Below are positions 1 to 5,665 of a stretch of 8,627 bases of DNA, piece after piece (the stretch's first letter is position 1; every line of letters starts with the position of its first letter). The translations under genes and the position numbers were made by a program. The DNA comes from an uncultured Megasphaera sp. Its GTDB lineage: Bacteria; Bacillota; Negativicutes; Veillonellales; Megasphaeraceae. The stretch is taken from contig URLP01000074.1 in assembly GCA_900548635.1 (NCBI GenBank), positions 1 to 8,627 on the forward strand. The letters are read 5' to 3'. Under the pieces are notes generated by a model. That model was not told the DNA's origin and did no database searches. It saw only the letters and a program-made list of their open reading frames with translations.

Positions 1-71
1 CTACGGGTATTCCCCTGAAGGACTGGCAGCGCAAAGTAAAGGACGTGGCATACAAACAGTTTACGGAATAG
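1..71 (+). CDS. C-terminal end of an unrecognised protein (partial)
   Basis: The last 22 codons of a reading frame that enters from the left edge (first complete codon at 3) and ends at TAG 69-71. The peptide is hydrophilic and ends in KQFTE; I do not recognise the family. I chose this frame because its codons (ACG, CTG, GAC, CGC, GAA) match the usage of the neighbouring genes. A second frame starting at position 2 is also open to about 124, but it uses codons rare in this window (ATA, AGT, GGA, CGT) and would run through the promoter at 87-115. No terminator is visible between this stop and that promoter. Confidence 0.6.
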   Translation, partial: TGIPLKDWQRKVKDVAYKQFTE

Positions 72-86
72 AATGGGCAGCGGCTA

Positions 87-115
87 TTGTCAAAAAACGA
101 ATGTCCATGTATAAT
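87..115 (+). promoter_or_regulatory. Sigma-A/sigma-70 type promoter for the six-gene unit
   Basis: A -35 box TTGTCA at 87-92 and a perfect -10 box TATAAT at 110-115 are separated by exactly 17 bp. Transcription would start near 121-123, giving a leader of about 46 nt before the ATG at 168. It is the only convincing promoter before position 5364, so it probably drives all genes from 168 to 5346. The start site is inferred from the boxes only. Confidence 0.8.
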
Positions 116-139
116 AGTCATTAAGCTCATTAACTAGTA

Positions 140-154
140 CGTCCTGAAAGGACG
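140..154 (+). other. Small leader hairpin next to the ribosome binding site
   Basis: CGTCCT (140-145) and AGGACG (149-154) form a perfect 6-bp inverted repeat around a GAA loop. The hairpin abuts the Shine-Dalgarno sequence GGGGAG (154-159), which lies 8 nt before the ATG at 168. It could modulate ribosome access, but a stem this short may also be chance. The T-run at 160-165 is not adjacent to the stem, so it does not look like a terminator. Confidence 0.35.
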
Positions 155-167
155 GGGAGTTTTTTAG

Positions 168-1016
168 ATGAACAGAGTCATCATTAATGCCGATGATTTC
201 GGCATCCATACAGAAGTCAACCAGGCCGTCATCGAAGCGTGCGAGCACGGCGTCCTGACCAGCACGTCCCTCCTGGCGACGGGGCCGGCCTTTGACGAAG
301 CCGTCGCGCTGGCGAAAAAATGTCCGCGCCTCGGCGTCGGCATCCACCTCTGCCTGGTCGGCTCTTTGCCGACGGTCCTTTCGCCGCAGGAAGTGCCGAC
401 CTTGGTACAGCCTGACGGCTTGGTGCCCGAAAGCTATACGGAAGTCATCAAAAGGGCCTGTCAGGGCCGCCTCGACTACGGTCAGGTCTACAGGGAACTC
501 GATGCGCAGATGGAAAAGATCATGGCCACGGGCTTGCCCATCGACCACCTGGACAGCCATCAGCATCTGCACGTCCTGCCGCAGATCTGGTCCATCGTCC
601 AGTCCCTGATGATGAAGTACGGTATCCATCGCCTGCGCATCCCGCGCGAAGCCTATACGTACAAAGTCCTTTCGGCCAATCCCGTGCGCATCGCCGGCCG
701 CGACGGCCTGACCTATCTTTCGAAGAAGGCCATGGCCTCTGTGCAGCGCCTGCACTTCACGACGACGGACTTTTTCTGGGGCATGGTCGACGGCGGCCAC
801 ATGACGGAAGCCAATCTGCGCTATCTCATCGACCGGCTGCCTTTTGGCACGCATGAAATCATGATGCATCCCGGACGCAGCACGGAAATCCTCAGCCAGA
901 CCTTCTCCTGGGGCTATCACTGGCAGGATGAATTCCAGGCCCTCATGTCGCCGGACATCCGCCGCCGTTTGGAAGAAAAACAGATTGAACTCATCAATTA
1001 CGGCGATCTGCCGTAA
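168..1016 (+). CDS. ChbG/HpnK (YdjC) family carbohydrate deacetylase
   Basis: A 282-residue protein of the YdjC/ChbG/HpnK family, metal-dependent enzymes that remove N-acetyl groups from amino-sugar substrates such as acetylated chito-oligosaccharides or, for HpnK, hopanoid-linked sugars. Visible signatures in order are NADDFG (7-12) with the metal or catalytic Asp pair, GIHL (58-61, His60), HLDSHQHLH (127-135) with clustered His ligands, and MMHPG (232-236, His234). All expected metal-site positions are present and the length is normal for the family. There is no signal peptide or membrane segment, so it is predicted to be cytoplasmic. The ATG at 168 is preceded by GGGGAG at 8 nt spacing. 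The SDR gene follows 18 nt downstream, which suggests a joint role in sugar or envelope-glycan modification. The substrate cannot be read from the sequence; an HpnK role would need hopanoid genes, and none are visible here. Confidence 0.85.
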   Translation: MNRVIINADDFGIHTEVNQAVIEACEHGVLTSTSLLATGPAFDEAVALAKKCPRLGVGIHLCLVGSLPTVLSPQEVPTLVQPDGLVPESYTEVIKRACQGRLDYGQVYRELDAQMEKIMATGLPIDHLDSHQHLHVLPQIWSIVQSLMMKYGIHRLRIPREAYTYKVLSANPVRIAGRDGLTYLSKKAMASVQRLHFTTTDFFWGMVDGGHMTEANLRYLIDRLPFGTHEIMMHPGRSTEILSQTFSWGYHWQDEFQALMSPDIRRRLEEKQIELINYGDLP

Positions 1017-1021
1017 GGACT

Positions 1022-1027
1022 GGGAGG
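1022..1027 (+). promoter_or_regulatory. Ribosome binding site that fixes a TTG start
   Basis: GGGAGG lies 7 nt before the TTG at 1035-1037. From that TTG the protein begins directly with the beta strand and glycine-rich loop of a Rossmann fold (HILITGKAG), and no ATG or GTG is better placed. This supports TTG as the true start. Confidence 0.75.
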
Positions 1028-1034
1028 TCTTATT

Positions 1035-1838
1035 TTGCATATTTTAATTACCGGCAAGGCCGGAGGCCTTGCTTCCTGTCTGGCCGACGTCCTGACCGAA
1101 GCAGGTCATCAGGCAGACATCGCGCCGGTTTTTCCGGAAAATCCTACGTTTGATGCCGTCTGCTACGGTACGGACCTGTCCCGCAAGGAGACAGCGGCAG
1201 CCGACCTGCGTGATATTCTGGAAGCCTGCTGCTGCACCGCAGTACGGCGCTTTATTCTCTTTTCGTCGGCTGCCGTTTACGGCGAAACAGACGGCAAACG
1301 GGTGGATGAAGCCGCACCGACGGCGCCTGTTTCGGAACTGGGCCGGATTCTGGCGGCCGAAGAAGACCTGGTCCGCCGCTATGAAGCGGAACGGGGCCTT
1401 CAGGCCGTCATCCTGCGCTGCGGCAATATCTACGGCGAAGGCCTCGAAGATGACGTCGTCTCCCGCTTTGCCAGCGCTGTGGCCAGGGGCAGGGAAATGA
1501 CGATTTTTGGCGACGGCGACCAGTCGCGGGACTTCGTCTACATCAAAGATGTGGCCCGCGCCGCTGCAGCCGCCGTGGACAGCCAGGCTGCGCCGGGCAT
1601 CTACAATATCGGCACGCAGATCGAGACGACCGTCAATGCCGTCAAGGAAATCCTGCTTTACTTTTCCCATGCCGGCAGCCCAGTGTCCTATAAAGAGGCC
1701 AGGGAAGGCGACGTGCGCTGCTCGGCCCTGAACAATGAAAAAGCCATAGCCGCCCTGAAATGGCGCCCGAAAATGAAGCTCATGCCGGGCCTGATGGCGA
1801 CATATCAATACTTTCTGGAAAAGGAGGATACAGAGTGA
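1035..1838 (+). CDS. Short SDR-family NAD(P)-dependent epimerase/dehydratase-like protein, active-site Tyr/Lys apparently missing
   Basis: A 267-residue protein of the extended short-chain dehydrogenase type related to nucleotide-sugar epimerases and dehydratases. Visible family marks are the N-terminal nucleotide-binding loop TGKAGGLA (6-13), FSSAAVYG (76-83), RCGNIYGEG (128-136), FGDGDQSRDFVYIKDVA (158-174) and YNIGT (190-194). Two features are odd. First, where relatives carry the catalytic YxxxK (typically YGxSK before LAAE), this protein reads LGRIL (102-106) before AAEE, so neither Tyr nor Lys is present. Second, the stretch between the glycine loop and the SS.VYG motif is shorter than usual, and the whole protein is about 40-60 residues shorter than typical epimerases. 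It may be a non-catalytic or atypical SDR that binds a nucleotide or acts as a partner. It starts with TTG and its stop overlaps the next start (GTGA). Family confidence is high; the function is unknown. Confidence 0.8.
   Translation: MHILITGKAGGLASCLADVLTEAGHQADIAPVFPENPTFDAVCYGTDLSRKETAAADLRDILEACCCTAVRRFILFSSAAVYGETDGKRVDEAAPTAPVSELGRILAAEEDLVRRYEAERGLQAVILRCGNIYGEGLEDDVVSRFASAVARGREMTIFGDGDQSRDFVYIKDVARAAAAAVDSQAAPGIYNIGTQIETTVNAVKEILLYFSHAGSPVSYKEAREGDVRCSALNNEKAIAALKWRPKMKLMPGLMATYQYFLEKEDTE
1821..1827 (+). promoter_or_regulatory. Ribosome binding site that fixes a GTG start
   Basis: A strong AAGGAGG lies 7 nt before the GTG at 1835-1837, inside the last codons of the SDR gene. It selects GTG over the in-frame ATG at 1760, which has no such signal and would force a 79-nt overlap encoding a non-conserved-looking extension. 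Confidence 0.85.
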
Positions 1839-2284
1839 AAGAAGACAGCAACCATAAATTTTACTTAGTCCGCGAGGACATTCTGCCGGAAGCTATCAAG
1901 AAGACCATCAAGGTCAAGGAAATCCTCAAGCATCATCAGACGCGGACCATCAACGAAGCCGTGCAGATGATGGATTTGAGCCGCAGTGCATATTATAAAT
2001 ATAAGGATTATGTTTTTCCTTTCTACGATGTCACACAGGGGAAAATCGTGACGCTTTCGGTCATGATCTTCGACCGTCCCGGTGAACTGTCGCAGGTGCT
2101 CAACACGGTCGCTGCCAACAATGGCAGTATCCTGACCATCAACCAGGGGATTCCCCTGCAGGGGATGGCCGATGTCAGCCTGTCCATCGAAACGAAGGAC
2201 ATGACCGTACCGGTCGATGAACTGATCAAAACGTTGGAAAAACTGTCCGGTGTCAGCAAAGTAGAGATCATCGGACAGGCCTAA
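1835..2284 (+). CDS. ACT-domain protein, PheB/UPF0735-like
   Basis: A 149-residue protein. Residues about 26-60 look like a small helical, possibly helix-turn-helix, segment (INEAVQMMDLSRSAYYKYKD), and residues about 71-147 form an ACT domain (VTLSVMIFDRPGELSQVL, then a glycine/serine loop and a second beta-alpha unit). ACT domains usually bind amino acids and regulate enzymes or transcription. The layout matches the UPF0735 family that includes Bacillus PheB, whose genes often precede hom or pheA. The GTG start overlaps the SDR stop by 4 nt and hom begins 24 nt downstream, so translation and transcription are probably coupled. The context suggests an amino-acid sensor for the homoserine/threonine branch; the ligand and the mode of action are not known from the sequence. 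The AT-rich patch around 1988-2005 is explained by the Tyr/Lys-rich segment. Confidence 0.85.
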   Translation: MKEDSNHKFYLVREDILPEAIKKTIKVKEILKHHQTRTINEAVQMMDLSRSAYYKYKDYVFPFYDVTQGKIVTLSVMIFDRPGELSQVLNTVAANNGSILTINQGIPLQGMADVSLSIETKDMTVPVDELIKTLEKLSGVSKVEIIGQA

Positions 2285-2308
2285 GATAAACAAAGGGGGA
2301 GTTGGCTC

Positions 2309-3601
2309 ATGAAAAATGTTTCCATTGCCTTGTTGGGCTGCGGTACTGTTGGCAAAGGGGTGGTCGATTTACTGACCATGAACGGTCCGCTCATTGAAGA
2401 ACAGCTCGACACGAAAATCAAAATCAAGCGGGTATTGATCCGCGATTTGAACAAGTACGAAAAGATGGAAGATCTGCCCGATACAATCCAGTTGACGACG
2501 GATTTCAACGATATCATCAACGATGACGAAATCGAAATCGTCGTCGAAGTCATGGGCAGCGCCGATTTCGCCAAGGACTGCATCGAACAGTGCTTCCTGC
2601 GCGGCAAGAGCGTCATCAGTGCCAATAAGGACCTCATCGCCGATTACGGCATCCCACTCCTGAAGCTCTCGCAGCAGCACAACGTCGACTTCCAGTTCGA
2701 AGCCAGCGTCGCCGGCGGTATCCCCATCGTCCGCCCCATGTATTCGTCCCTGAACAGCAACCGCATCGAAGAAATCATCGGCATCATGAACGGCACGACG
2801 AACTTCATCCTCTCGAAGATGACGGCAGACGGCTCGTCCTACGCCGACGTCCTCAAAGAAGCCCAGGAAAAGGGCTATGCCGAAGCGGACCCGACGAACG
2901 ACGTCAGCGGCTACGATGCTGCCCGCAAGATTGCCATCCTGGCGACCCTCGGCTTCCATTCGGCCGTGACCTTCAACGATGTCGCCGTCGAAGGCATTGA
3001 AAACATTGCCAAAGAAGATATCGAACACGCGACGGAAATGGGCTACGTCATCAAGCTCCTGGCCATCGCCCGTCAGGACGAAGCCGGACAGATTTCCCTG
3101 AACGTCCATCCTGCCTTCATCCGCAAGGGCCACCCGCTGGCCAACGTCGACGGCGCCTACAATGCCGTCTGCGTCCGCGGCAACTGCGTCGGCGATGTCA
3201 TGTTCTATGGTCAGGGCGCAGGCGCCCTGCCGACGGCCAGCGCCGTTGTCAGCGACGTCATGAACGTCATCCTGCACCGCAACCTGAAGATGACCGGCAA
3301 GCGCGGCTATGTCTGGCATGAAGCGAAATTAAAGCCCCAGGCTGACATCGCGTCACCGTACTATATCCGCATGATCGTCAACAACGCTCCCGGCGTCCTG
3401 GCATCCGTTTCCAAAGTACTGGCGGAAAAGAACATCAGCATCCGCTCCCTGATCCAGAAGGATGAAACGACAGAAATCGCTGAAATCGTCATCCTCATCG
3501 ACAAGTCTGCCGACGGCCTGGTCCAGGCGTCGCTCAAGAAAATCGAAGACTTGCCGTGCGTTCGCAAGATTGCCAACGCTATTCGTGTAATCGAGGTGTA
3601 A
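2309..3601 (+). CDS. hom: Homoserine dehydrogenase with C-terminal ACT domain
   Basis: A 430-residue enzyme that reduces aspartate 4-semialdehyde to homoserine with NAD(P)H, the committed step towards threonine and methionine. In order: the N-terminal dinucleotide-binding loop GCGTVGKG (10-17), SANKDL (104-109, containing the Lys of the cofactor/substrate region), ASVAGGIPIVRP (132-143), MNGTTNFIL (160-168), the catalytic-domain signature GYAEADPTNDVSGYDAARK (189-207, ending in the conserved Lys), and a C-terminal ACT domain from about 352 to 425 (MIVNNAPGVLASVSKVLAEK). The length matches monofunctional hom with an ACT domain, so feedback control by threonine is likely. The ATG at 2309 has AAGGGGGAG ending 7 nt upstream. 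It follows the separate ACT protein by 24 nt and precedes thrB by 3 nt, a classic operon arrangement. All key motifs are intact. Confidence 0.97.
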   Translation: MKNVSIALLGCGTVGKGVVDLLTMNGPLIEEQLDTKIKIKRVLIRDLNKYEKMEDLPDTIQLTTDFNDIINDDEIEIVVEVMGSADFAKDCIEQCFLRGKSVISANKDLIADYGIPLLKLSQQHNVDFQFEASVAGGIPIVRPMYSSLNSNRIEEIIGIMNGTTNFILSKMTADGSSYADVLKEAQEKGYAEADPTNDVSGYDAARKIAILATLGFHSAVTFNDVAVEGIENIAKEDIEHATEMGYVIKLLAIARQDEAGQISLNVHPAFIRKGHPLANVDGAYNAVCVRGNCVGDVMFYGQGAGALPTASAVVSDVMNVILHRNLKMTGKRGYVWHEAKLKPQADIASPYYIRMIVNNAPGVLASVSKVLAEKNISIRSLIQKDETTEIAEIVILIDKSADGLVQASLKKIEDLPCVRKIANAIRVIEV

Positions 3602-3604
3602 GAA

Positions 3605-4522
3605 ATGACAAAAACGCTGCACGCACAGATCCCGGCTACGTCGGCTAACGTCGGCTCCGGCTTTGATGCCGTCGGGATTGCGCTGACTTTGTACAATGAC
3701 ATTTATTTTACGGAAGAACCGGAAAAAGATACGATTACTGTGGAAGTCGAAGGCCTCGGCAAAGATACCCTGCCCCGTGACTTCAATGAAAACATGGTCG
3801 GCCAGGCGATGAAGTCCGCGGCCATCAAGAACCGTCAGCCCCTGCCCAAGGGCGGTACGCTGCGCCTGGTCAATGCCGTTCCGCCGGCCCGCGGCCTGGG
3901 CAGCAGCTCAGCAGCCCTTGTCGGCGGCATCCTCATCGGCAATGCCCTGACGGGCGGCAAGATGAGCCGCGACGACATACTGACCATGGCGACGGTCCTC
4001 GAAGGCCATCCGGACAATGTGGCGCCGGCTATCTACGGCGGCCTTACGGTCTCCATCATGGCCGACGGCAAGACGCTGACCAATTCCATCCCCATCGATG
4101 ACGACTTGTCGTTCATCACCGTCAGCCCGGAAGTCGAAATTTCGACGGAAGAAGCGCGCAAGGCCCTGCCGAAGACCATCGACTACCAGAGCGCCGTCTT
4201 CAATGTCAGCCGCGTCAGCTTCCTCGTTTCGTCGCTCTTTACCAAGCAGTACGACCGCATCGCCTACGGCCTGCAGGATAAACTCCACGTACCGTACCGC
4301 CTGCGCCTCATCCCCAGCGGCGACCTGGTCCTCAAGAAAGCCGTCGCTGCCGGCGCCCTCGGTGCGACCATCAGCGGTTCCGGCTCGACGCTCATCGCCT
4401 TTGCCACGAAGAATGAAGTCCAGATCATGGATGCCATGGTCAACTGCTTCAACGACCACGGCATCGCCGCGACGGGCCACATCCTGAAATGCAGCAACGA
4501 AGGAGCGAAACTCGTAGAATGA
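3605..4522 (+). CDS. thrB: Homoserine kinase (GHMP family)
   Basis: A 305-residue GHMP kinase that phosphorylates homoserine with ATP to give O-phospho-L-homoserine for threonine synthesis. Motifs: ATSANVGSGFDAVGIAL (11-27) at the N-terminus, the ATP-binding motif PPARGLGSSSAA (93-104), EGHPDNVAPAIYGG (133-146) containing the substrate/Mg region, and the C-terminal glycine-rich motif ATISGSGSTLIAF (254-266). The length is typical and all GHMP motifs are present. The ATG at 3605 follows the hom stop by 3 nt and uses GAGGTG (3593-3598) within the end of hom. Its TGA overlaps the ATG of the next gene (ATGA). Threonine synthase (thrC) is not in this window, so it must be elsewhere or outside the edges. 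Confidence 0.96.
   Translation: MTKTLHAQIPATSANVGSGFDAVGIALTLYNDIYFTEEPEKDTITVEVEGLGKDTLPRDFNENMVGQAMKSAAIKNRQPLPKGGTLRLVNAVPPARGLGSSSAALVGGILIGNALTGGKMSRDDILTMATVLEGHPDNVAPAIYGGLTVSIMADGKTLTNSIPIDDDLSFITVSPEVEISTEEARKALPKTIDYQSAVFNVSRVSFLVSSLFTKQYDRIAYGLQDKLHVPYRLRLIPSGDLVLKKAVAAGALGATISGSGSTLIAFATKNEVQIMDAMVNCFNDHGIAATGHILKCSNEGAKLVE
4499..4505 (+). promoter_or_regulatory. Ribosome binding site of nudC, unusually distant
   Basis: GAAGGAG ends 13 nt before the ATG at 4519, longer than the 5-8 nt seen for other genes in this window. No closer purine-rich sequence or alternative in-frame start exists after it. With the ATGA overlap, translation may depend on ribosomes finishing thrB. Confidence 0.5.
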
Positions 4523-5346
4523 TACAAGACATCGGCAATCATACGTACCATGTCGAATACCATCCTGTGCCCTTGGCACAGGATGGTATTCTCTTGTCTT
4601 ATCAGGGCCGTAAAGTCCTGGTGAAAATTACAGGTGAAAAAGAATTCACCTATCCCCGCTATGCAGATTATCAGGATATGGCAGCAGACAAGTTCCGCTG
4701 GCTCTTTTTCGAAGATAAGGAACAGTTTTATCTGGCGGAAGAAGCCCTGCCTGAACGGGACGGTTTTGCCTACGTCTCGATCAACTTTATGCGCGCCGCC
4801 CGGCCTCGTTACCTGGCCTTTGCCGGCGTCGCCGGCCTGTCCCTCCATAACTGGTACAGCAATCACCGTTTCTGCGGTCACTGCGGCCGGCCCATGGAGC
4901 ACAGCAAAACGGAACGCATGGTCCACTGCGACCACTGCCACACGATGATCTACCCGCGCATCTGCCCGGCGGTCATCGTCGCCGTCCGCAACGGCGACAA
5001 GCTCCTCGTCTCGAAGTACGCCGGCCGGGAATATAAGAACATCGCCCTTTTGGCAGGCTTTGCCGAAGTAGGGGAAACCATCGAAGAGACGGTCCACCGC
5101 GAAGTCAGGGAAGAAGTGGGCATCAAGGTCAAGAACCTGCAGTTCTACAAGAGCCAGCCCTGGTGCTTTACAGACACGCTCCTCTTCGGCTTCTTTTGTG
5201 ACCTCGACGGCAGTGATGCACTGCAAGTCGACCACGGCGAATTGGCCACGGCCGGCTGGATCGACCGCAAGGATATCCCGGAAGATGTGGAACAAGCCAG
5301 CCTGACCATGGAAATGATGACTCTCTTTAAAAAGGGCGTCTATTGA
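4519..5346 (+). CDS. nudC: NAD+/NADH pyrophosphatase, NudC-type Nudix hydrolase
   Basis: A 275-residue Nudix hydrolase of the NudC type, which cleaves NADH/NAD+ to NMN(H) and AMP and in other bacteria also removes NAD caps from RNA. An N-terminal domain (1 to about 110) is followed by a zinc ribbon with Cys119, Cys122, Cys137 and Cys140, then the complete Nudix box (180-202, G-x5-E-x7-REVxEE-x-GI), and the NudC marker SQPW at 212-215. After SQPW the usual PFPxS is replaced by CFTDT, a possible lineage variant. The ATG at 4519 overlaps the thrB stop by 4 nt. I prefer it to the in-frame ATG at 4489, because the product then opens with MIQDIGNHTYHVEY, which resembles the start I recall for Firmicute homologues. 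The coding region contains a perfect 17-bp inverted repeat at 4555-4591. No terminator is seen after the gene. Confidence 0.92.
   Translation: MIQDIGNHTYHVEYHPVPLAQDGILLSYQGRKVLVKITGEKEFTYPRYADYQDMAADKFRWLFFEDKEQFYLAEEALPERDGFAYVSINFMRAARPRYLAFAGVAGLSLHNWYSNHRFCGHCGRPMEHSKTERMVHCDHCHTMIYPRICPAVIVAVRNGDKLLVSKYAGREYKNIALLAGFAEVGETIEETVHREVREEVGIKVKNLQFYKSQPWCFTDTLLFGFFCDLDGSDALQVDHGELATAGWIDRKDIPEDVEQASLTMEMMTLFKKGVY
4555..4591 (+). repeat. Perfect 17-bp inverted repeat inside the start of nudC
   Basis: The left arm 4555-4571 (begins GAATACCATCC) and the right arm 4575-4591 (ends GGATGGTATTC) are exact reverse complements, separated by the 3-nt loop CTT. The hairpin lies 36 nt after the ATG of nudC and encodes residues 13-25. 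It is followed by the moderately T-rich TCTTGTCTTATC. A stem this long and perfect is not expected by chance in coding DNA. It could act as an attenuator or terminator, an RNA-processing or stability element at the thrB/nudC boundary, or a translation brake. The function is inferred. Confidence 0.85.
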
Positions 5347-5363
5347 TTTTGCCGTCAGGTACC

Positions 5364-5392
5364 TTGACAGGCATAAGCAAACTTGCTACAAT
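5364..5392 (+). promoter_or_regulatory. Strong promoter of the valS T-box unit
   Basis: A perfect -35 TTGACA (5364-5369) and a -10 TACAAT (5387-5392) are spaced by 17 bp, with an extended -10 TGC directly upstream (5384-5386). Transcription would begin near 5399, just before the T-box stem I. The promoter begins only 17 nt after the nudC stop. Confidence 0.9.
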
Positions 5393-5398
5393 ATTTAT

Positions 5399-5647
5399 CA
5401 CATAAAAGCGATGAGCGGAAGAAGCTTTACTTCTTTTTGTCAGCGAAATGCCGCATCTGGTGCGAGGGCATTCAAAAAGGGTAGGGCGCGTCACCCGGGA
5501 GCCGGCAGGAGGAAAGGCCTGTCCGTTTTACAGACGTTACCTGTGCCATGAAGCGGTCGCGCAAGCGGCAAATTAGGTGGTACCGCGGAAGATGAAGCAT
5601 TCTTTCGTCCTAAGGATGACCCTTAGGCGAGGGAATGCTCTTTTTTT
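5399..5647 (+). promoter_or_regulatory. Valine-specific T-box leader
   Basis: This RNA leader binds tRNA-Val and permits read-through into valS when the tRNA is uncharged. Stem I can be drawn as CTTTTTG (5433-5439) with CAAAAAG (5473-5479), AATGCC (5447-5452) with GGCATT (5467-5472), and GCTTTAC (5424-5430) with GTAGGGC (5481-5487). The AG-bulge AGCGA (5442-5446) and the distal-loop GGTGCGAG (5459-5466) are both canonical. The specifier loop holds GTC (5490-5492, valine) followed by a purine. The T-box sequence AGGTGGTACCGCG is at 5575-5587; its UGGU would pair with a tRNA ending ACCA. The antiterminator forms between AGG..GCG and CGTCCT (5606-5611), mutually exclusive with the terminator. 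Stems II and III (about 5503-5570) were not resolved confidently. The start is inferred from the promoter. Confidence 0.95.
5596..5647 (+). terminator. Rho-independent terminator of the T-box leader
   Basis: The left arm 5596-5615 (AGCATTC...CCTAAGG) pairs with 5621-5639 (CCTTAGG...GAATGCT) over 19 bp, with two G-U wobbles and one bulged T at 5608, around the loop ATGAC. Seven T residues follow at 5641-5647. The left arm contains the antiterminator strand CGTCCT, so the two structures exclude each other. With no terminator visible after nudC, this is also the first strong stop met by read-through from the upstream unit. Confidence 0.95.
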
Positions 5648-5665
5648 GTTTTGGAGGGAAAACAG

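Noticed and set aside
140..165. Hairpin plus T-run as a terminator for the upstream partial gene
   Set aside because: The stem is only 6 bp, the T-run starts five bases after it, and the intervening GGGAG is the ribosome binding site. The feature also lies downstream of the promoter for the next unit.
1760..1834. Longer version of the ACT protein starting at ATG 1760
   Set aside because: It would overlap the SDR gene by 79 nt without a ribosome binding site, while AAGGAGG is ideally placed for the GTG at 1835.
1976..2005. Possible internal promoter TTGAGC with an 18-bp spacer and TATAAG in the ACT gene
   Set aside because: The AT-rich stretch is explained by codons for the Tyr/Lys segment SAYYKYKD. 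The boxes are weak and would yield a truncated leader inside the gene.
4489..4518. Longer version of NudC starting at ATG 4489
   Set aside because: It would place GAAGGAG inside the gene and add a basic tail (QQRRSETRR) that does not look like the family's N-terminus; the ATGA overlap at 4519 is the normal operon pattern.
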